DNA from: Virgifigura deserti
Lineage (GTDB): Bacteria; Pseudomonadota; Alphaproteobacteria; Dongiales; Dongiaceae
Assembly: GCA_003576685.1 (NCBI GenBank)
Contig: QOZR01000006.1
Span: forward strand, 1 to 64,000
Direction: 5' to 3'
DNA: 64,000 nucleotides
Shown: positions 38,988 through 47,798 of the stretch, one piece after another
How the letters are laid out: each line of letters opens with the position of its first letter
Numbering within the stretch: position 1 is the stretch's first letter
Translations under genes and position numbers: made by a program
Notes under the pieces: generated by a model
What the model saw: the letters and a program-made list of their open reading frames with translations, nothing else
Told to the model about the DNA's origin: nothing
The model's database searches: none

Positions 38988-40367
38988 CTAGAACAGCTTC
39001 TCCTCGAAGCTTTGCGGCGCAGGATCGACGACGATGATTCCTTCGCGCTGCAACTCGAGCACGGCGAGGGCGCGCTCGACCGTTCCGTCTTCCCGGAAGC
39101 GGAAGACGCCGTCGGTGCCGATGAAACCGCTTGGCTGCATCAGCGCGTCCATGGTGAACCCCTCCGCGCCCCCGCTCCGCGCGAGGACGGCCGCGAGCGC
39201 CGTCGCGTCGTAAGCGAGACTGGCGACGCGCGGTGGGGTGGCTTCGTAGATGGCCCGGTAGCGCCGCTCGAAAGCCTCCCAGAGTTCCGGCTGGGGCGCC
39301 GCGAACCAGCCGCCGACCAGCGCCGGCTCGACGCCGAGGTCGGGATCCTGCCACAGCGCGGTTCCCAGCAGGCGAACCTCGGCCGGGTCGATGTCGTAGA
39401 AAGGCAGCAGGGGCGCGACGGAACGCAGCCGGGCGCCGCCCTCAGGCAGGAGAACGGCATCGAAACCGATCTCGCCCAATGTGTCATAGCGGTTGAGTCG
39501 CTCCAGCGCCTCGATCGAGGCTTGGTCCTGCCTGCCGGCGAGCGCCGCCCGCTCGGCGGCGAGCGCGGCGGCGCGCGCCTCATAGCTCGCCAGGCGGCGC
39601 ACGCTTTCGGAGACGTCCGCGGCGTTGGGGTCGTAATACTCGATCTGCGCCATCGAGACGCCGAACCGCTCCGTCGCCTCGTTCATCGCCACGACGATGG
39701 CTTGGCCGTAGGCCGAGTTCGGCACCAGGGCGGCGAAGCGTCGCAAGCCCTGCCGGCTGGCATAGCCGACGATGCGCTCGACCTGCGTCCGCGGCAACGG
39801 GCCTATCACGAAGATTCCGTCGCCGGCCACGGAGCTGTCGGTCGAAAAGGCGAGCACGTTGATGCCCGCGGCCTGCGCCGCCGGCGTCACGGCCCTCACC
39901 GAGGCGGAGAACAAAGGCCCGATAATGAGCTGCGCACCGGCGCCAATCGCCTCGTTTGCCGCCTGCGCGGCCCCCTCCGGCGTTCCGCGGGTGTCGCGCA
40001 CGATCAGGGCAAACTCGGCGGCGGCGGCATCGAACAGCGCCATCTCGGCGGCATGCAGCAACGCCTGCCCGAGCGCCGCGCTCGTGCCGCTGAGCGGCAG
40101 CAGCAGGCCGACGCGGATATCGGCATTCTCCGGCTCCAGCGGCGATCGGACCAGCACGGGCGGCACGGCGTCGAGCAACTCCGGGAAGGACGGCGTCACC
40201 TGCGGCGCGGCTTGCTCGGTTTCGCCCGAGTCCGGTATGGTTGCAGGCCCAGCACAGGCGGCCAGGCCGAAGAGCAGCAGGCCGAGACAAGCCGCAGCCC
40301 AGGAACGGCGGAAGAATGGCGAAGAAGCCGCCGGACGGCGGATCCAGAATGCTCTCACGGGGCGCAA
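38988..40367 (-). CDS. Penicillin-binding protein activator (LpoA/LppC-like lipoprotein)
   Basis: A 459-residue lipoprotein: the N-terminus has an Arg-rich leader, a hydrophobic helix AAACLGLLLFGLAACAG and lipobox LAAC. The mature protein is a type I periplasmic-binding fold as in the C-terminal half of LpoA: IRVGLLLPLSGTSAALGQAL, AQLIIGPLFSASVRAV, AALVPNSAYGQAIVVAMNEA and VASLAYDATALAAVL. In gammaproteobacteria LpoA activates PBP1A; here the TPR half is absent, so the role is by analogy. Start is a TTG (a GTG three codons later is possible). It diverges from rsmI, with overlapping 5' ends, an order shared with E. coli yraM-yraL. Confidence 0.88.
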   Translation of the reverse strand: MRPVRAFWIRRPAASSPFFRRSWAAACLGLLLFGLAACAGPATIPDSGETEQAAPQVTPSFPELLDAVPPVLVRSPLEPENADIRVGLLLPLSGTSAALGQALLHAAEMALFDAAAAEFALIVRDTRGTPEGAAQAANEAIGAGAQLIIGPLFSASVRAVTPAAQAAGINVLAFSTDSSVAGDGIFVIGPLPRTQVERIVGYASRQGLRRFAALVPNSAYGQAIVVAMNEATERFGVSMAQIEYYDPNAADVSESVRRLASYEARAAALAAERAALAGRQDQASIEALERLNRYDTLGEIGFDAVLLPEGGARLRSVAPLLPFYDIDPAEVRLLGTALWQDPDLGVEPALVGGWFAAPQPELWEAFERRYRAIYEATPPRVASLAYDATALAAVLARSGGAEGFTMDALMQPSGFIGTDGVFRFREDGTVERALAVLELQREGIIVVDPAPQSFEEKLF

Positions 40368-41296
40368 TCTCCCGAGCCACAGATGACGGGCCTGAGCCTA
40401 GCGGGGCGACCCCGGGAAGTAAACCGCCGGACCAGCGGTCCACCCCATTGCCGCGCGGGCTGATTCTCGTCGCGACGCCGATCGGCAATCTGGCCGACAT
40501 CACGCTGCGCGCGCTCGACACGCTGCGCCGGGCCGACGTCATCGCCTGCGAGGATACGCGCGTCACCGCCAGGCTGCTGGCCCGTTATGGAATCGAGACG
40601 TCGCTTCTTGCTTATCACGACCATAACGCCGCCCGTCGGCGGCCGGTCCTGCTGGATCGCCTGCGGCGCGGCGAGACCGTGGCACTGGTCTCCGACGCCG
40701 GAACGCCGCTGGTCTCCGACCCGGGATTCAAGCTGGTACGGGCGGCACGCGACGCAGGAATCAATGTCACCGCGGCGCCGGGTCCGTCGGCACCGCTCAC
40801 CGCCCTGGTGATCTCCGGCCTCCCCAGCGACCGGTTTCTCTTCGCCGGCTTCCTGCCACCGCGCGGCGCGGCGCGGCGAACCGCGCTCGGCACGCTGGCG
40901 ACCGTTCCGGCCAGCCTGCTGTTCTTCGAATCGGCGGGGCGGCTGGCCGCGACGCTCGCCGATATGGCGACGGTGCTCGGCCCGCGCGAGGCGGCGGTGG
41001 CCCGGGAGCTGACCAAGCTGTTCGAGGAGGTGCGGCGCGCACCCTTGCCGGAGCTCGCCGCGCACTATGCCGCCGCTGGACCGCCGAAGGGCGAGATCGT
41101 GATCGTCGTCGCCCCGCCCGAGGAGGCGGCGGCCACCGAGGCGGATCTCGATGCTGCGCTGGAACGCGCACTGGCGGAGATGAGCCTGCGCGATGCCGCC
41201 GCCGCGGTCGCCACCGCCACCGGCCGGCCGCGCCGCGAGGTCTATGCCCGCGCCCTGGCCCTGGCCCGCGATAAACCGGAGGACAGGCGTTCATGA
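40349..41296 (+). CDS. rsmI: 16S rRNA (cytidine-1402-2'-O)-methyltransferase RsmI
   Basis: Methylates C1402 in the ribosomal decoding centre. The tetrapyrrole-methylase fold is plain: LPRGLILVATPIGNLADITL, DVIACEDTRVTARLLARYGI, ALVSDAGTPLVSDPGFKLV, and PSAPLTALVISGLPSDRFLF, then FFESAGRLAATLADM. The conserved part begins around residue 36; the start is uncertain among ATG 40316, ATG 40349 and TTG 40448. ATG 40349 is used as a compromise and overlaps the start of the divergent LpoA-like gene by 19 bp. Its stop overlaps the yraN start. Confidence 0.94.
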   Translation: MLSRGAISRATDDGPEPSGATPGSKPPDQRSTPLPRGLILVATPIGNLADITLRALDTLRRADVIACEDTRVTARLLARYGIETSLLAYHDHNAARRRPVLLDRLRRGETVALVSDAGTPLVSDPGFKLVRAARDAGINVTAAPGPSAPLTALVISGLPSDRFLFAGFLPPRGAARRTALGTLATVPASLLFFESAGRLAATLADMATVLGPREAAVARELTKLFEEVRRAPLPELAAHYAAAGPPKGEIVIVVAPPEEAAATEADLDAALERALAEMSLRDAAAAVATATGRPRREVYARALALARDKPEDRRS

Positions 41297-41697
41297 AGTC
41301 GGCCGTTGCGCGAAAGACGCTTGGCAAAAGACGGCGCGCCTATCGGTACGGCCGGCGCGCGGAACGGCTGGCGGTCTGGTATCTGTGGCTGAAGGGCTAT
41401 CGCCTGCTGGCCCGCGACCGGCGCTCGGCGGCCGGCGAGATCGATATCATCGCGCGACGCGGCCGCACGATCGCGGTGATCGAGGTGAAAGCGCGCGGAA
41501 GCCTGGCGACAGCCGCCGAATCACTCGGTGGCCGCCAGAGGACACGCATTCTGCGCGCGACGCATCTGTTCCTCGCAGGTCGCCCGGATCTCGCCCAGCA
41601 TCAGGTCCGCTTCGATGTGATCTGGGTTGCGCCCGGCTGGTTGCCGCGCCATGTCGTCGACGCTTGGCGACCGGAGGGACCGCAGGCTGGATTTTGA
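41293..41697 (+). CDS. yraN: UPF0102 / YraN-family protein
   Basis: A 134-residue protein of the YraN family with a restriction-endonuclease-like fold: RYGRRAERLAVWYLWLKGYR, AAGEIDIIARRGRTIAVIEV with the D-x-n-E-x-K-like core (EIDII, IEVKAR), and QVRFDVIWVAP. It may act as a Holliday-junction or RNA-related nuclease, but no function is established. The ATG overlaps the rsmI stop (ATGA), and the rsmI-yraN order is widely conserved. Confidence 0.93.
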   Translation: MKSAVARKTLGKRRRAYRYGRRAERLAVWYLWLKGYRLLARDRRSAAGEIDIIARRGRTIAVIEVKARGSLATAAESLGGRQRTRILRATHLFLAGRPDLAQHQVRFDVIWVAPGWLPRHVVDAWRPEGPQAGF

Positions 41698-41903
41698 GTC
41701 GGCTCGAACCCAATGTTCCGCTCGACGAACGGATTAGGTCGATTAATTACAATGTCGATGCGATCGACGACATCGTCCATCCAATAATCCATCGCGCAGG
41801 ACAAAGCCGCATTGCGACGGGTCATCGATCACGTATGCGACATTCCTTATGCACAGGGGATGGGAAGTCGTGTAAGGCTGAAGGACGATCCGGCGAGGCA
41901 ATC

Positions 41904-42749
41904 ATGACCAATGGCATCGAAGCGGAAGACATCCTGCGCCGTGTCGCGGCCCTGCCGGACGAGGCCATCGACCTCGCCGAGGCGGCGCTGGCGCTTGCCA
42001 GCTTCGACCGGCCGGAGGTCGGGCTGAACCCCTACCGTGAGCATCTGTCGCAACTGGCACGCGACGTCGCCGCCTTCGCGAAAGATGGCGAGGCGGCGGA
42101 CGCCGCCCTGGAGCCGCAGGTCGAGGCGCTGGGAACGATCCTCGCCGACCGCTATGGCTATGCCGGGGATTCGGTCACCTACGATGATCTGCAGAACGCC
42201 AACCTGATGCAGGTGATCGACCGGCGGCGCGGTCTTCCGGTGGCCCTGGGCATTCTCTACATTCATGCCGCCCGGGCACAGAATTGGGAAATTCATGGCC
42301 TGAGCTTTCCCGGCCATTTCCTGATTCGACTGCAGCGGGGCGGCGAGCAGGCGATTCTGGACCCGTTCAATGGCGGACGGGTGCGCGAGGCGGCGGATCT
42401 GCGAGGCTTGCTGAAGGCGACCGCCGGAATCGCGGCAGAGCTGACGCCGGGCCATTACGCGCCCGTCGGCAACCGCGAGATTCTGTTGCGGCTGCAGAAC
42501 AACATCAAGCTGCGGCTGATTCAGGACCGGCAGTTCGAACGGGCCGTCGCGGTGGTCGAGCGCATGCTGCTGTTCGCACCGGGTCAGGCGTCGCTGCTGC
42601 GCGAGGCCGGCATCATCCACGCGCAGCTTGGCAATCTGCGGGCCGCGACGGCGGCGCTGGAGAGTTTCCTGAATATGAGCGACATCGGCGGTGACCAGCG
42701 GCACGAGGCGGCGCGGCTGCTGCAAAGCCTGAAGGGGCAGCTCAATTGA
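41904..42749 (+). CDS. SirB1-type transglutaminase-like/TPR protein
   Basis: A 281-residue protein of the SirB1 N-terminal family, related to transglutaminase folds, followed by TPR-like helices. Recognisable parts are [61 protein letters not shown], and a C-terminal TPR ([35 protein letters not shown]). In this family the Cys of the catalytic triad is often lost; here the residue before [10 protein letters not shown] has no Cys, so it is probably not an active transglutaminase. Located between yraN and gshB, a typical alphaproteobacterial order. Confidence 0.87.
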   Translation: MTNGIEAEDILRRVAALPDEAIDLAEAALALASFDRPEVGLNPYREHLSQLARDVAAFAKDGEAADAALEPQVEALGTILADRYGYAGDSVTYDDLQNANLMQVIDRRRGLPVALGILYIHAARAQNWEIHGLSFPGHFLIRLQRGGEQAILDPFNGGRVREAADLRGLLKATAGIAAELTPGHYAPVGNREILLRLQNNIKLRLIQDRQFERAVAVVERMLLFAPGQASLLREAGIIHAQLGNLRAATAALESFLNMSDIGGDQRHEAARLLQSLKGQLN

Positions 42750-42801
42750 GAAGACAAATCTTGCGTGCGCAGCCCGGGGCTCTCGATCTATAGTCCGCGC
42801 C

Positions 42802-43767
42802 ATGAGTCTCGCCGTCGGCATTCAGATGGACCCGATCGAAGGCATCGATATCGATGCCGACAGCACGTTCGTGCTTGCGCTCGAAGCGCAGCGGCGCGGA
42901 CACGCGCTGTTTCATTATCTGCCGCGCGACCTGTTCTTCCGCGAGGGCCGGGTCTATGCGCGGGTCCGGCCGCTGAAGGTTCGCCGGAAGCGCGGCGATC
43001 ACGCCAACCTCGGGGCGCCCGAGCTGATTGATCTGGCGACGCTCGACATCGTCCTGATGCGTCAGGACCCGCCGTTCGACATGGCCTATATCACGGCGAC
43101 GCACCTGTTGGAGCATGTCCATCCGGAGACGCTGGTGGTGAACGACCCGGTGCATGTCCGCAACGCGCCGGAGAAGCTGTTCGTCACCCATTTCGAAGAG
43201 CTGATGCCGCCGACGCTGATCAGCTCGGATCGGGAGTCGATCCTCGATTTCCGCAAGGCGCATCGCGACATCATCGTCAAGCCGCTCTACGGTAACGGCG
43301 GCGCCGGCGTGTTCCACGTCAAGCCGGAGGACGATAATCTGAACGCGCTTCTGGAGCTGTTCACCCAGCTCTATCGCGAGCCGGTGATCGTGCAGCGCTA
43401 CCTGCCCGAGGTCCGCCAGGGCGACAAGCGGATCATCCTGATCGACGGCGAGCCGGCCGGCGCGATCAACCGCGTGCCGGCCGCCGGCGAGGCGCGCTCC
43501 AACATGCATGCCGGCGGCAGGCCGATGAAGGCGACGCTGACGGTGCGCGAACGCGAGATCTGCGAGGCGATCGGCGAGGCGCTGAAATCCCGCGGGCTGG
43601 TCTTCGTCGGCATCGACGTGATCGGCGATTATCTCACCGAGATCAACGTCACCTCCCCCACCGGCCTGCAGGAGATCAACCGCTTCGACGGCGTTCAGCT
43701 CGAAGCGCGGATCTGGGACAGGATCGAGGACCGGTTCGGCACGCGCCAGCTCGCGCGGCCGATGTAA
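42802..43767 (+). CDS. gshB: Glutathione synthetase
   Basis: Joins gamma-glutamylcysteine to glycine with ATP. The N-terminal domain starts [20 protein letters not shown]; the ATP-grasp region shows [60 protein letters not shown], and the end [20 protein letters not shown] with metal-binding Glu and Asn. Length is 321 residues, as expected. It stands 52 bp after the SirB1-type gene. Confidence 0.98.
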   Translation: MSLAVGIQMDPIEGIDIDADSTFVLALEAQRRGHALFHYLPRDLFFREGRVYARVRPLKVRRKRGDHANLGAPELIDLATLDIVLMRQDPPFDMAYITATHLLEHVHPETLVVNDPVHVRNAPEKLFVTHFEELMPPTLISSDRESILDFRKAHRDIIVKPLYGNGGAGVFHVKPEDDNLNALLELFTQLYREPVIVQRYLPEVRQGDKRIILIDGEPAGAINRVPAAGEARSNMHAGGRPMKATLTVREREICEAIGEALKSRGLVFVGIDVIGDYLTEINVTSPTGLQEINRFDGVQLEARIWDRIEDRFGTRQLARPM

Positions 43768-43861
43768 ACTCTTCATGAGACCGCTTTCACGCCTCAGGCT
43801 GCCGCGCGCGCCTGCTTTTCGAGCGCCAAGTTTCCTCTTCTCGATACATATGAATTGCGCT

Positions 43862-43891
43862 AATTTTTCTTGAAGTTTTTCAAGAAAAATT
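43862..43891. promoter_or_regulatory. Perfect AT-rich 13-bp inverted repeat upstream of a PEP-CTERM gene
   Basis: AATTTTTCTTGAA (43862-43874) and TTCAAGAAAAATT (43879-43891) pair perfectly around GTTT. It lies 44 bp before the PEP-CTERM ATG and about 95 bp after gshB. It could end gshB transcription (A/T-rich on both sides) or be an operator. It stands out strongly against the GC-rich background. Confidence 0.6.
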
Positions 43892-43935
43892 GATCAGCGT
43901 AACTTATAGGCGGATTCAGCAGGGGGGAGAGACCG

Positions 43936-44565
43936 ATGAATCGGTTGAAACATCTTTTGGTGGCCTGTCTGGCGGGACTTGCGGCGCTCGCACCGCAAAT
44001 GGCGCAAGCCGTCATCGTCGAAGGCGGCGAGATCGAGACCGACGGCACGAGCACGACGATCGATCGCTGGTATTTCAGCATCGATGCCGCGGGGACCTTC
44101 GAGATACAGATCGATCCGATCGCGACGATGGATCCGATCCCGAACGCGCGCTCGTCACTGAAGATCTACGTCGATGACGGTGTCCTGGATCTCGCGGACC
44201 TGCTGTTCGAGGACGACGGCAGCGCGTACGGCGACCCGGCCCTGGTCGAGACGTTTTTCGCCGTCGGCAACTACGTCCTGATTGCGGCCGAGTTCGATTT
44301 GGCCGCCGGTCAGTTCGGACCGCTTCAAACGGATGCCGAGTCGACGGAAGGATGGGTGTACGAGTTTGCCTCTTCCGGCGGCGGCGACGCGCTCACCATC
44401 ACCTGCACCGCGTTCGGCAATCTCGACGGGACCTTTACGTCTACAGCGCGCAGCGGCGGGACATGCCCGGAGATCGCAGCGGTTCCCGAGCCGACCACCC
44501 TGGCTCTGATCGCCAGCGGGCTCGTCGGGCTCGGCTTCCTGCGGCGCCGGCGCGGGACGGCCTGA
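43936..44565 (+). CDS. PEP-CTERM sorting-domain protein
   Basis: An exported protein of 209 residues with a Sec signal (MNRLKHLLVACLAGLAALAP, ending MAQA) and the C-terminal sorting tag VPEPTTLALIASGLVGLGFL followed by RRRR, which an exosortase is expected to process. The middle (EGGEIETDGTSTTIDRWYFS, FEIQIDPIATMDPIPNARSS, LKIYVDDGVLDLADLLFEDD) resembles DVUA0089-type modules in many PEP-CTERM proteins, forming a beta-sandwich. No exosortase gene is in the window. A ribosome site GGGGGGAGAG precedes the ATG. It converges with another PEP-CTERM gene. Confidence 0.9.
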   Translation: MNRLKHLLVACLAGLAALAPQMAQAVIVEGGEIETDGTSTTIDRWYFSIDAAGTFEIQIDPIATMDPIPNARSSLKIYVDDGVLDLADLLFEDDGSAYGDPALVETFFAVGNYVLIAAEFDLAAGQFGPLQTDAESTEGWVYEFASSGGGDALTITCTAFGNLDGTFTSTARSGGTCPEIAAVPEPTTLALIASGLVGLGFLRRRRGTA

Positions 44566-44592
44566 CTGAACCATTAGTTCGCTCTGAGGGCG

Positions 44593-44630
44593 AAAACCCC
44601 CGTGATCCTTTCGGGGTCATGGGGGTTTTT
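44593..44630. terminator. Rho-independent terminator between convergent PEP-CTERM genes
   Basis: AAAACCCCCGTGA and TCATGGGGGTTTT form a long stem (one G-T pair) around a short loop with its own CC/GG pairs, flanked by A and T runs on both sides. It can end transcription from both directions. Confidence 0.85.
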
Positions 44631-44740
44631 CTATATCGAGGATATCTTCGGGAGCCGTCAAGCTGCGACTGCCGCCGGCGTGCACCGGGATCGAGGCCGG
44701 CGCACGCCGGCAAGGGAGCGGCGGCGGGTCCGGCCGGCCG

Positions 44741-45400
44741 TCAGGCCGTTCTGCGGACCCGGATCAGGCCGAGGCCGAACAGGCCGGCGCCCAGCAGCGC
44801 CAGGATGGAGGGCTCGGGAACCGAAACCCGCTCGTCCCCGGTCAGGAAGAAGGCGTGTTCCGAGAAGTTATTGGACCAGTTATCGAGTGCTTCATACTGA
44901 CTCTCGCGGCCGAAGCTCGTCCCGTTCGAGGCCGTCGTGACCCAATAGATGTTATCCCGAGCGAAGTCGTCGGCGAGGTGGATGCCGAGCCAGTACGTCG
45001 TCCCGGCCGCCGCGGCGAACACGCTCTCCAAGTCGAATTCCACGAAAAAGGTGTTGCCGCCAGCCACCCAAGCGATTCCCGTGTCGGTCGTGGTGGCGTT
45101 CTGTCCCGAGCCGCTGGTCAGAACCGCACCGGGGGTTCCGGCGTTGTCCGCGAACAGGAAGTACTCGACGGTCCCGTCCCAGTTCCCGATCCCGCCAGAA
45201 CCGGCGATATAGACGCCGGCGCCGCCGACCGCGCCTCCGGCCCCGAGGGTGAAGTCCTCGGCCTGAACCCAAGCCGTCGCCTCATTGCCATTTACAAGAT
45301 CGGGAGATCCGTTGTCATAAATGACGGCGGCGTTCGCCGCCCCGCCGGCAAGCGCCAGGCTCAAAGCCGCCGCGCCGATCGCCAGTCTAAATGTTTTCAT
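44741..45400 (-). CDS. PEP-CTERM sorting-domain protein
   Basis: A 219-residue exported protein with signal peptide (MKTFRLAIGAAALSLALAGG, ending ANA) and the tag VPEPSILALLGAGLFGLGLI followed by RVRR. The mature part begins AVIYDNGSPDLVNGNEATAW and has the choice-of-anchor-like beta-rich pattern (DFTLGAGGAVGGAGVYIAGS, FFVEFDLESVFAAAAGTTYW, LGIHLADDF) found in many PEP-CTERM proteins. GGGGGCAAG precedes the ATG. A sigma-54-type promoter is predicted about 65 bases upstream, in line with RpoN control known for PEP-CTERM genes in other bacteria. Confidence 0.9.
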   Translation of the reverse strand: MKTFRLAIGAAALSLALAGGAANAAVIYDNGSPDLVNGNEATAWVQAEDFTLGAGGAVGGAGVYIAGSGGIGNWDGTVEYFLFADNAGTPGAVLTSGSGQNATTTDTGIAWVAGGNTFFVEFDLESVFAAAAGTTYWLGIHLADDFARDNIYWVTTASNGTSFGRESQYEALDNWSNNFSEHAFFLTGDERVSVPEPSILALLGAGLFGLGLIRVRRTA

Positions 45401-45706
45401 CTTGCCCCCGTTCCAATTAAGCTTCGTTAACAGTTGGAAAATACTAGATGGGAGCAAGTAGAAAGCACAAATCGTGCCGGTACTGTATGTCCTTGGTTTA
45501 ACGGGATTGTCCGTTTCGGCATATTCGCTTATGTAAAATACATCGACACCGGGGCGGTAATCGGGCGCATCGGGTCGCCTGGGCAAAACCGGAGAGGCCG
45601 GTAGCGCCGCGGCGGATTCAGCGGCCGAACCAAAGGATCTGCGCGCTATGCGGAACGGTTCGAACGGCAGGATCGGGGCGTGCCCCTGGATAATCGCCGG
45701 GAACTT
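45401..45706. other. Intergenic region with PEP-CTERM promoter
   Basis: 306 bp without a gene. The part next to the PEP-CTERM gene (to about 45540) is AT-rich and holds the sigma-54-type promoter at 45464-45479. The part toward the EamA gene is ordinary GC-rich sequence in which nothing is recognised. Confidence 0.6.
45464..45479 (-). promoter_or_regulatory. Putative sigma-54 (RpoN) promoter of the PEP-CTERM gene
   Basis: The minus strand reads CGGCACGATTTGTGCT, matching the -24/-12 consensus TGGCACG-N4-TTGCW at all but two positions, with GG and GC exactly 12 bases apart. The start site would fall near 45453, leaving a 5' leader of about 53 bases. Confidence 0.6.
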
Positions 45707-46618
45707 TCAGCGGCCCGTGCGTGCCCTTCGGAGCTTCGCCTCGCGGTGCAGGATGTAGAGACCGCTCGCCACGACAAGCGCGGCGCCGGTCAGGATGAAG
45801 ACGCCCGGCACGTCGTCCCACAAGACGTAGCCGAAGAATAAGGCGAAGATCAGGGCGGAATATTGGAAGGGCGCGACGACCGCGACGGGGGCCAGGCCGA
45901 AGGCCTGGGTCATCGCGATCTGCGCCACGCCGCCGATCAGGCCGATCGCGACCAGCAGCAGGAAATCGCCGGTGCTCGGCGTCAGCCATTGGAACGGCAG
46001 GCTGAGGCCGCTGAGCAGGGTGCAGAACAGCGTGAAGTAGAAGACGATCGTCACCGGCGACTCCGTCCGGCTCAACTGCCGGACAGCAACCATGGCGAAC
46101 GCGGTGAGCGCCGCGCCGGCGATCGCCAGGAGGGCGGCAGGGTCGAACATGCCGGCCCCCGGCCGCGTCATGATCAGTACGCCGACAAAGCCGACGGCGA
46201 CGGCCGACCAGCGCCGGACGCCGACCTTCTCGCCCAGCAGCGGCACCGACAGCGCGGTGAGGAACAGCGAGCCCGACTGCCGGAGCGCGGTCGCGTCGGG
46301 CAGCGGCATCAGGGCGTAGGACGCGAAGGTGCAGACCATCGCCCCCAGACCGACGGCGGCGCGCCACAGATGACCGCCGGGATGTTCGGTGCGGAGCACC
46401 GCGATGCCTCCAGCCCGACGGAGGAACAGCGCCACCGGAAGGAAGGCGAACAGGTTTCGGAAGAAGACGATCTGGCCCAGCGGGTAGCCCGCGGACATCC
46501 ATTTGATCAGCGCATCCATGCAGGAGAACAGGAACACCGACAGCAGCATGAACATGATGCCGCGCGCGGCGGTCTCGGCTGCGGCCGGGGCGATCCTGGC
46601 GGGCGTCGCGCGTTTCAC
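45707..46618 (-). CDS. EamA/DMT-family transporter
   Basis: A 303-residue, ten-helix transporter of the drug/metabolite superfamily: GIMFMLLSVFLFSCMDALIK opens repeat one with VFFRNLFAFLPVALFL; repeat two contains LLAIAGAALTAFAMVAVRQL and QAFGLAPVAVVAPFQYSALI, the latter a very common EamA motif near the end. Translation starts at GTG. The S-adenosylmethionine or nucleotide-sugar subgroups share this layout, but the substrate cannot be assigned. Confidence 0.87.
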   Translation of the reverse strand: MKRATPARIAPAAAETAARGIMFMLLSVFLFSCMDALIKWMSAGYPLGQIVFFRNLFAFLPVALFLRRAGGIAVLRTEHPGGHLWRAAVGLGAMVCTFASYALMPLPDATALRQSGSLFLTALSVPLLGEKVGVRRWSAVAVGFVGVLIMTRPGAGMFDPAALLAIAGAALTAFAMVAVRQLSRTESPVTIVFYFTLFCTLLSGLSLPFQWLTPSTGDFLLLVAIGLIGGVAQIAMTQAFGLAPVAVVAPFQYSALIFALFFGYVLWDDVPGVFILTGAALVVASGLYILHREAKLRRARTGR

Positions 46619-46859
46619 GGTGAAGGGGCCAAGGGCAGGATCAGGCGAATGTCACGGGCACAGGTCCTTCGAACCCGCAGGAGCAGGGCAGCATCGGATG
46701 ATTAGCCCGTTCCCTGCCGCGCTACCAGCGTCATTTCCGCAGGGCGGCCCTCCACCGGATGCGTAGCACTTCAGGTTGCCGGATCTGGTTGATCGAATGG
46801 CGGATCGGTGATTTGTTCGGTGCCGACCGCAGCGCTGCAGAACTAGGAGCGACCCCGCC

Positions 46860-47786
46860 ATGGAACTGGTGACCGTCGCGCTTTGGGCGACGAACCTTGC
46901 CGCGCCGTTGAACGGCATCGACGCCTGGGCGGCCCAAGTCGACGCGCAGATGGCCGAGGCCAAGGCCGCGGGCGCCAAGCTGCTCGTCATGCCCGAATAT
47001 GCCTCGGAGCAGTGGCTGTCCTTCGCTCCGGCCGGTCTTACGATCGATCGTGAGATCGCCTGGATGGCCGAGCAGGGCGAGGCCGCGCTGGCCGCCGTCG
47101 CGCCGCTTGTGCGCAAGCACGACATGGCGCTGCTCGCCGGCAGCATGCCGGTGGCGGACGGCGGGGGAAATGGAACGGCGAAGCCGCGCAACCGCGCCTG
47201 GCTGATCCTGCCGGACGGGCGCATGATCGGCCATGACAAGCTGGTTCTGACGCCGGGCGAGAAGGACCCGAAGGGCTGGGATCTCGGCACCGGCGACCGG
47301 GTCACGGTGGTCGAGTGGGCCGGCCTGCGTCTGGCCATGCTGATCTGCCTCGATATCGAGATGCCGGCGCTGGCGAGCCGGCTGGCGCCGCTCGACCTCG
47401 ATTTGATCCTGGTGCCGTCGATGACAGCGCAGCGTTCCGGCTATCACCGGGTGTTCGATTGCGCCAAGGCCCGCGCCGTGGAGCTTCAGACCGTGGTCTG
47501 CGCCGTCGGCGCGATCGGCGCGCCCGCGGTGCTGCAGGACCGGCGCGAGACCAACTGCTCGGGCGCCGCCGTCTTTCTGCCATGCGAGCCCGTCCTCGAT
47601 CATTCCGGCGTCGCCGACCGGATCGGACCCTGGGACGCGGTCGAGGGGCCGGGGCCGATGCTGATCGCCCGCGACCTGCCGGTCGGCCTCGTCCGCCGGC
47701 TGCGGCAGGGCGACGCCGAGGTCTGGCCGGGCGCTTGGAGCGCCGAGCATATCGTGATCGAAGATCCCTCGAACGGAGCCCAGTAA
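46860..47786 (+). CDS. Carbon-nitrogen hydrolase (nitrilase superfamily)
   Basis: An amidase-type enzyme with the Glu-Lys-Cys triad: E46 in LLVMPEYASE, K127 in IGHDKLVLTPGEK and C163 in LAMLICLDIEMP. Length of 308 residues suits the superfamily. The substrate is unknown; members such as N-carbamoylputrescine amidase act in polyamine metabolism, which would suit the adjacent acetylpolyamine deacetylase-like gene 12 bp downstream. That link is inference from operon structure. Confidence 0.88.
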   Translation: MELVTVALWATNLAAPLNGIDAWAAQVDAQMAEAKAAGAKLLVMPEYASEQWLSFAPAGLTIDREIAWMAEQGEAALAAVAPLVRKHDMALLAGSMPVADGGGNGTAKPRNRAWLILPDGRMIGHDKLVLTPGEKDPKGWDLGTGDRVTVVEWAGLRLAMLICLDIEMPALASRLAPLDLDLILVPSMTAQRSGYHRVFDCAKARAVELQTVVCAVGAIGAPAVLQDRRETNCSGAAVFLPCEPVLDHSGVADRIGPWDAVEGPGPMLIARDLPVGLVRRLRQGDAEVWPGAWSAEHIVIEDPSNGAQ

Positions 47787-47798
47787 CGGAGTCCAGTC

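Noticed and set aside
41698..41903. Possible coding extension between yraN and the SirB1-type gene
   Set aside because: Although a frame stays open upstream of 41904, its sequence crosses rsmI and yraN in a different frame and is not protein-like; the conserved start is the ATG at 41904.
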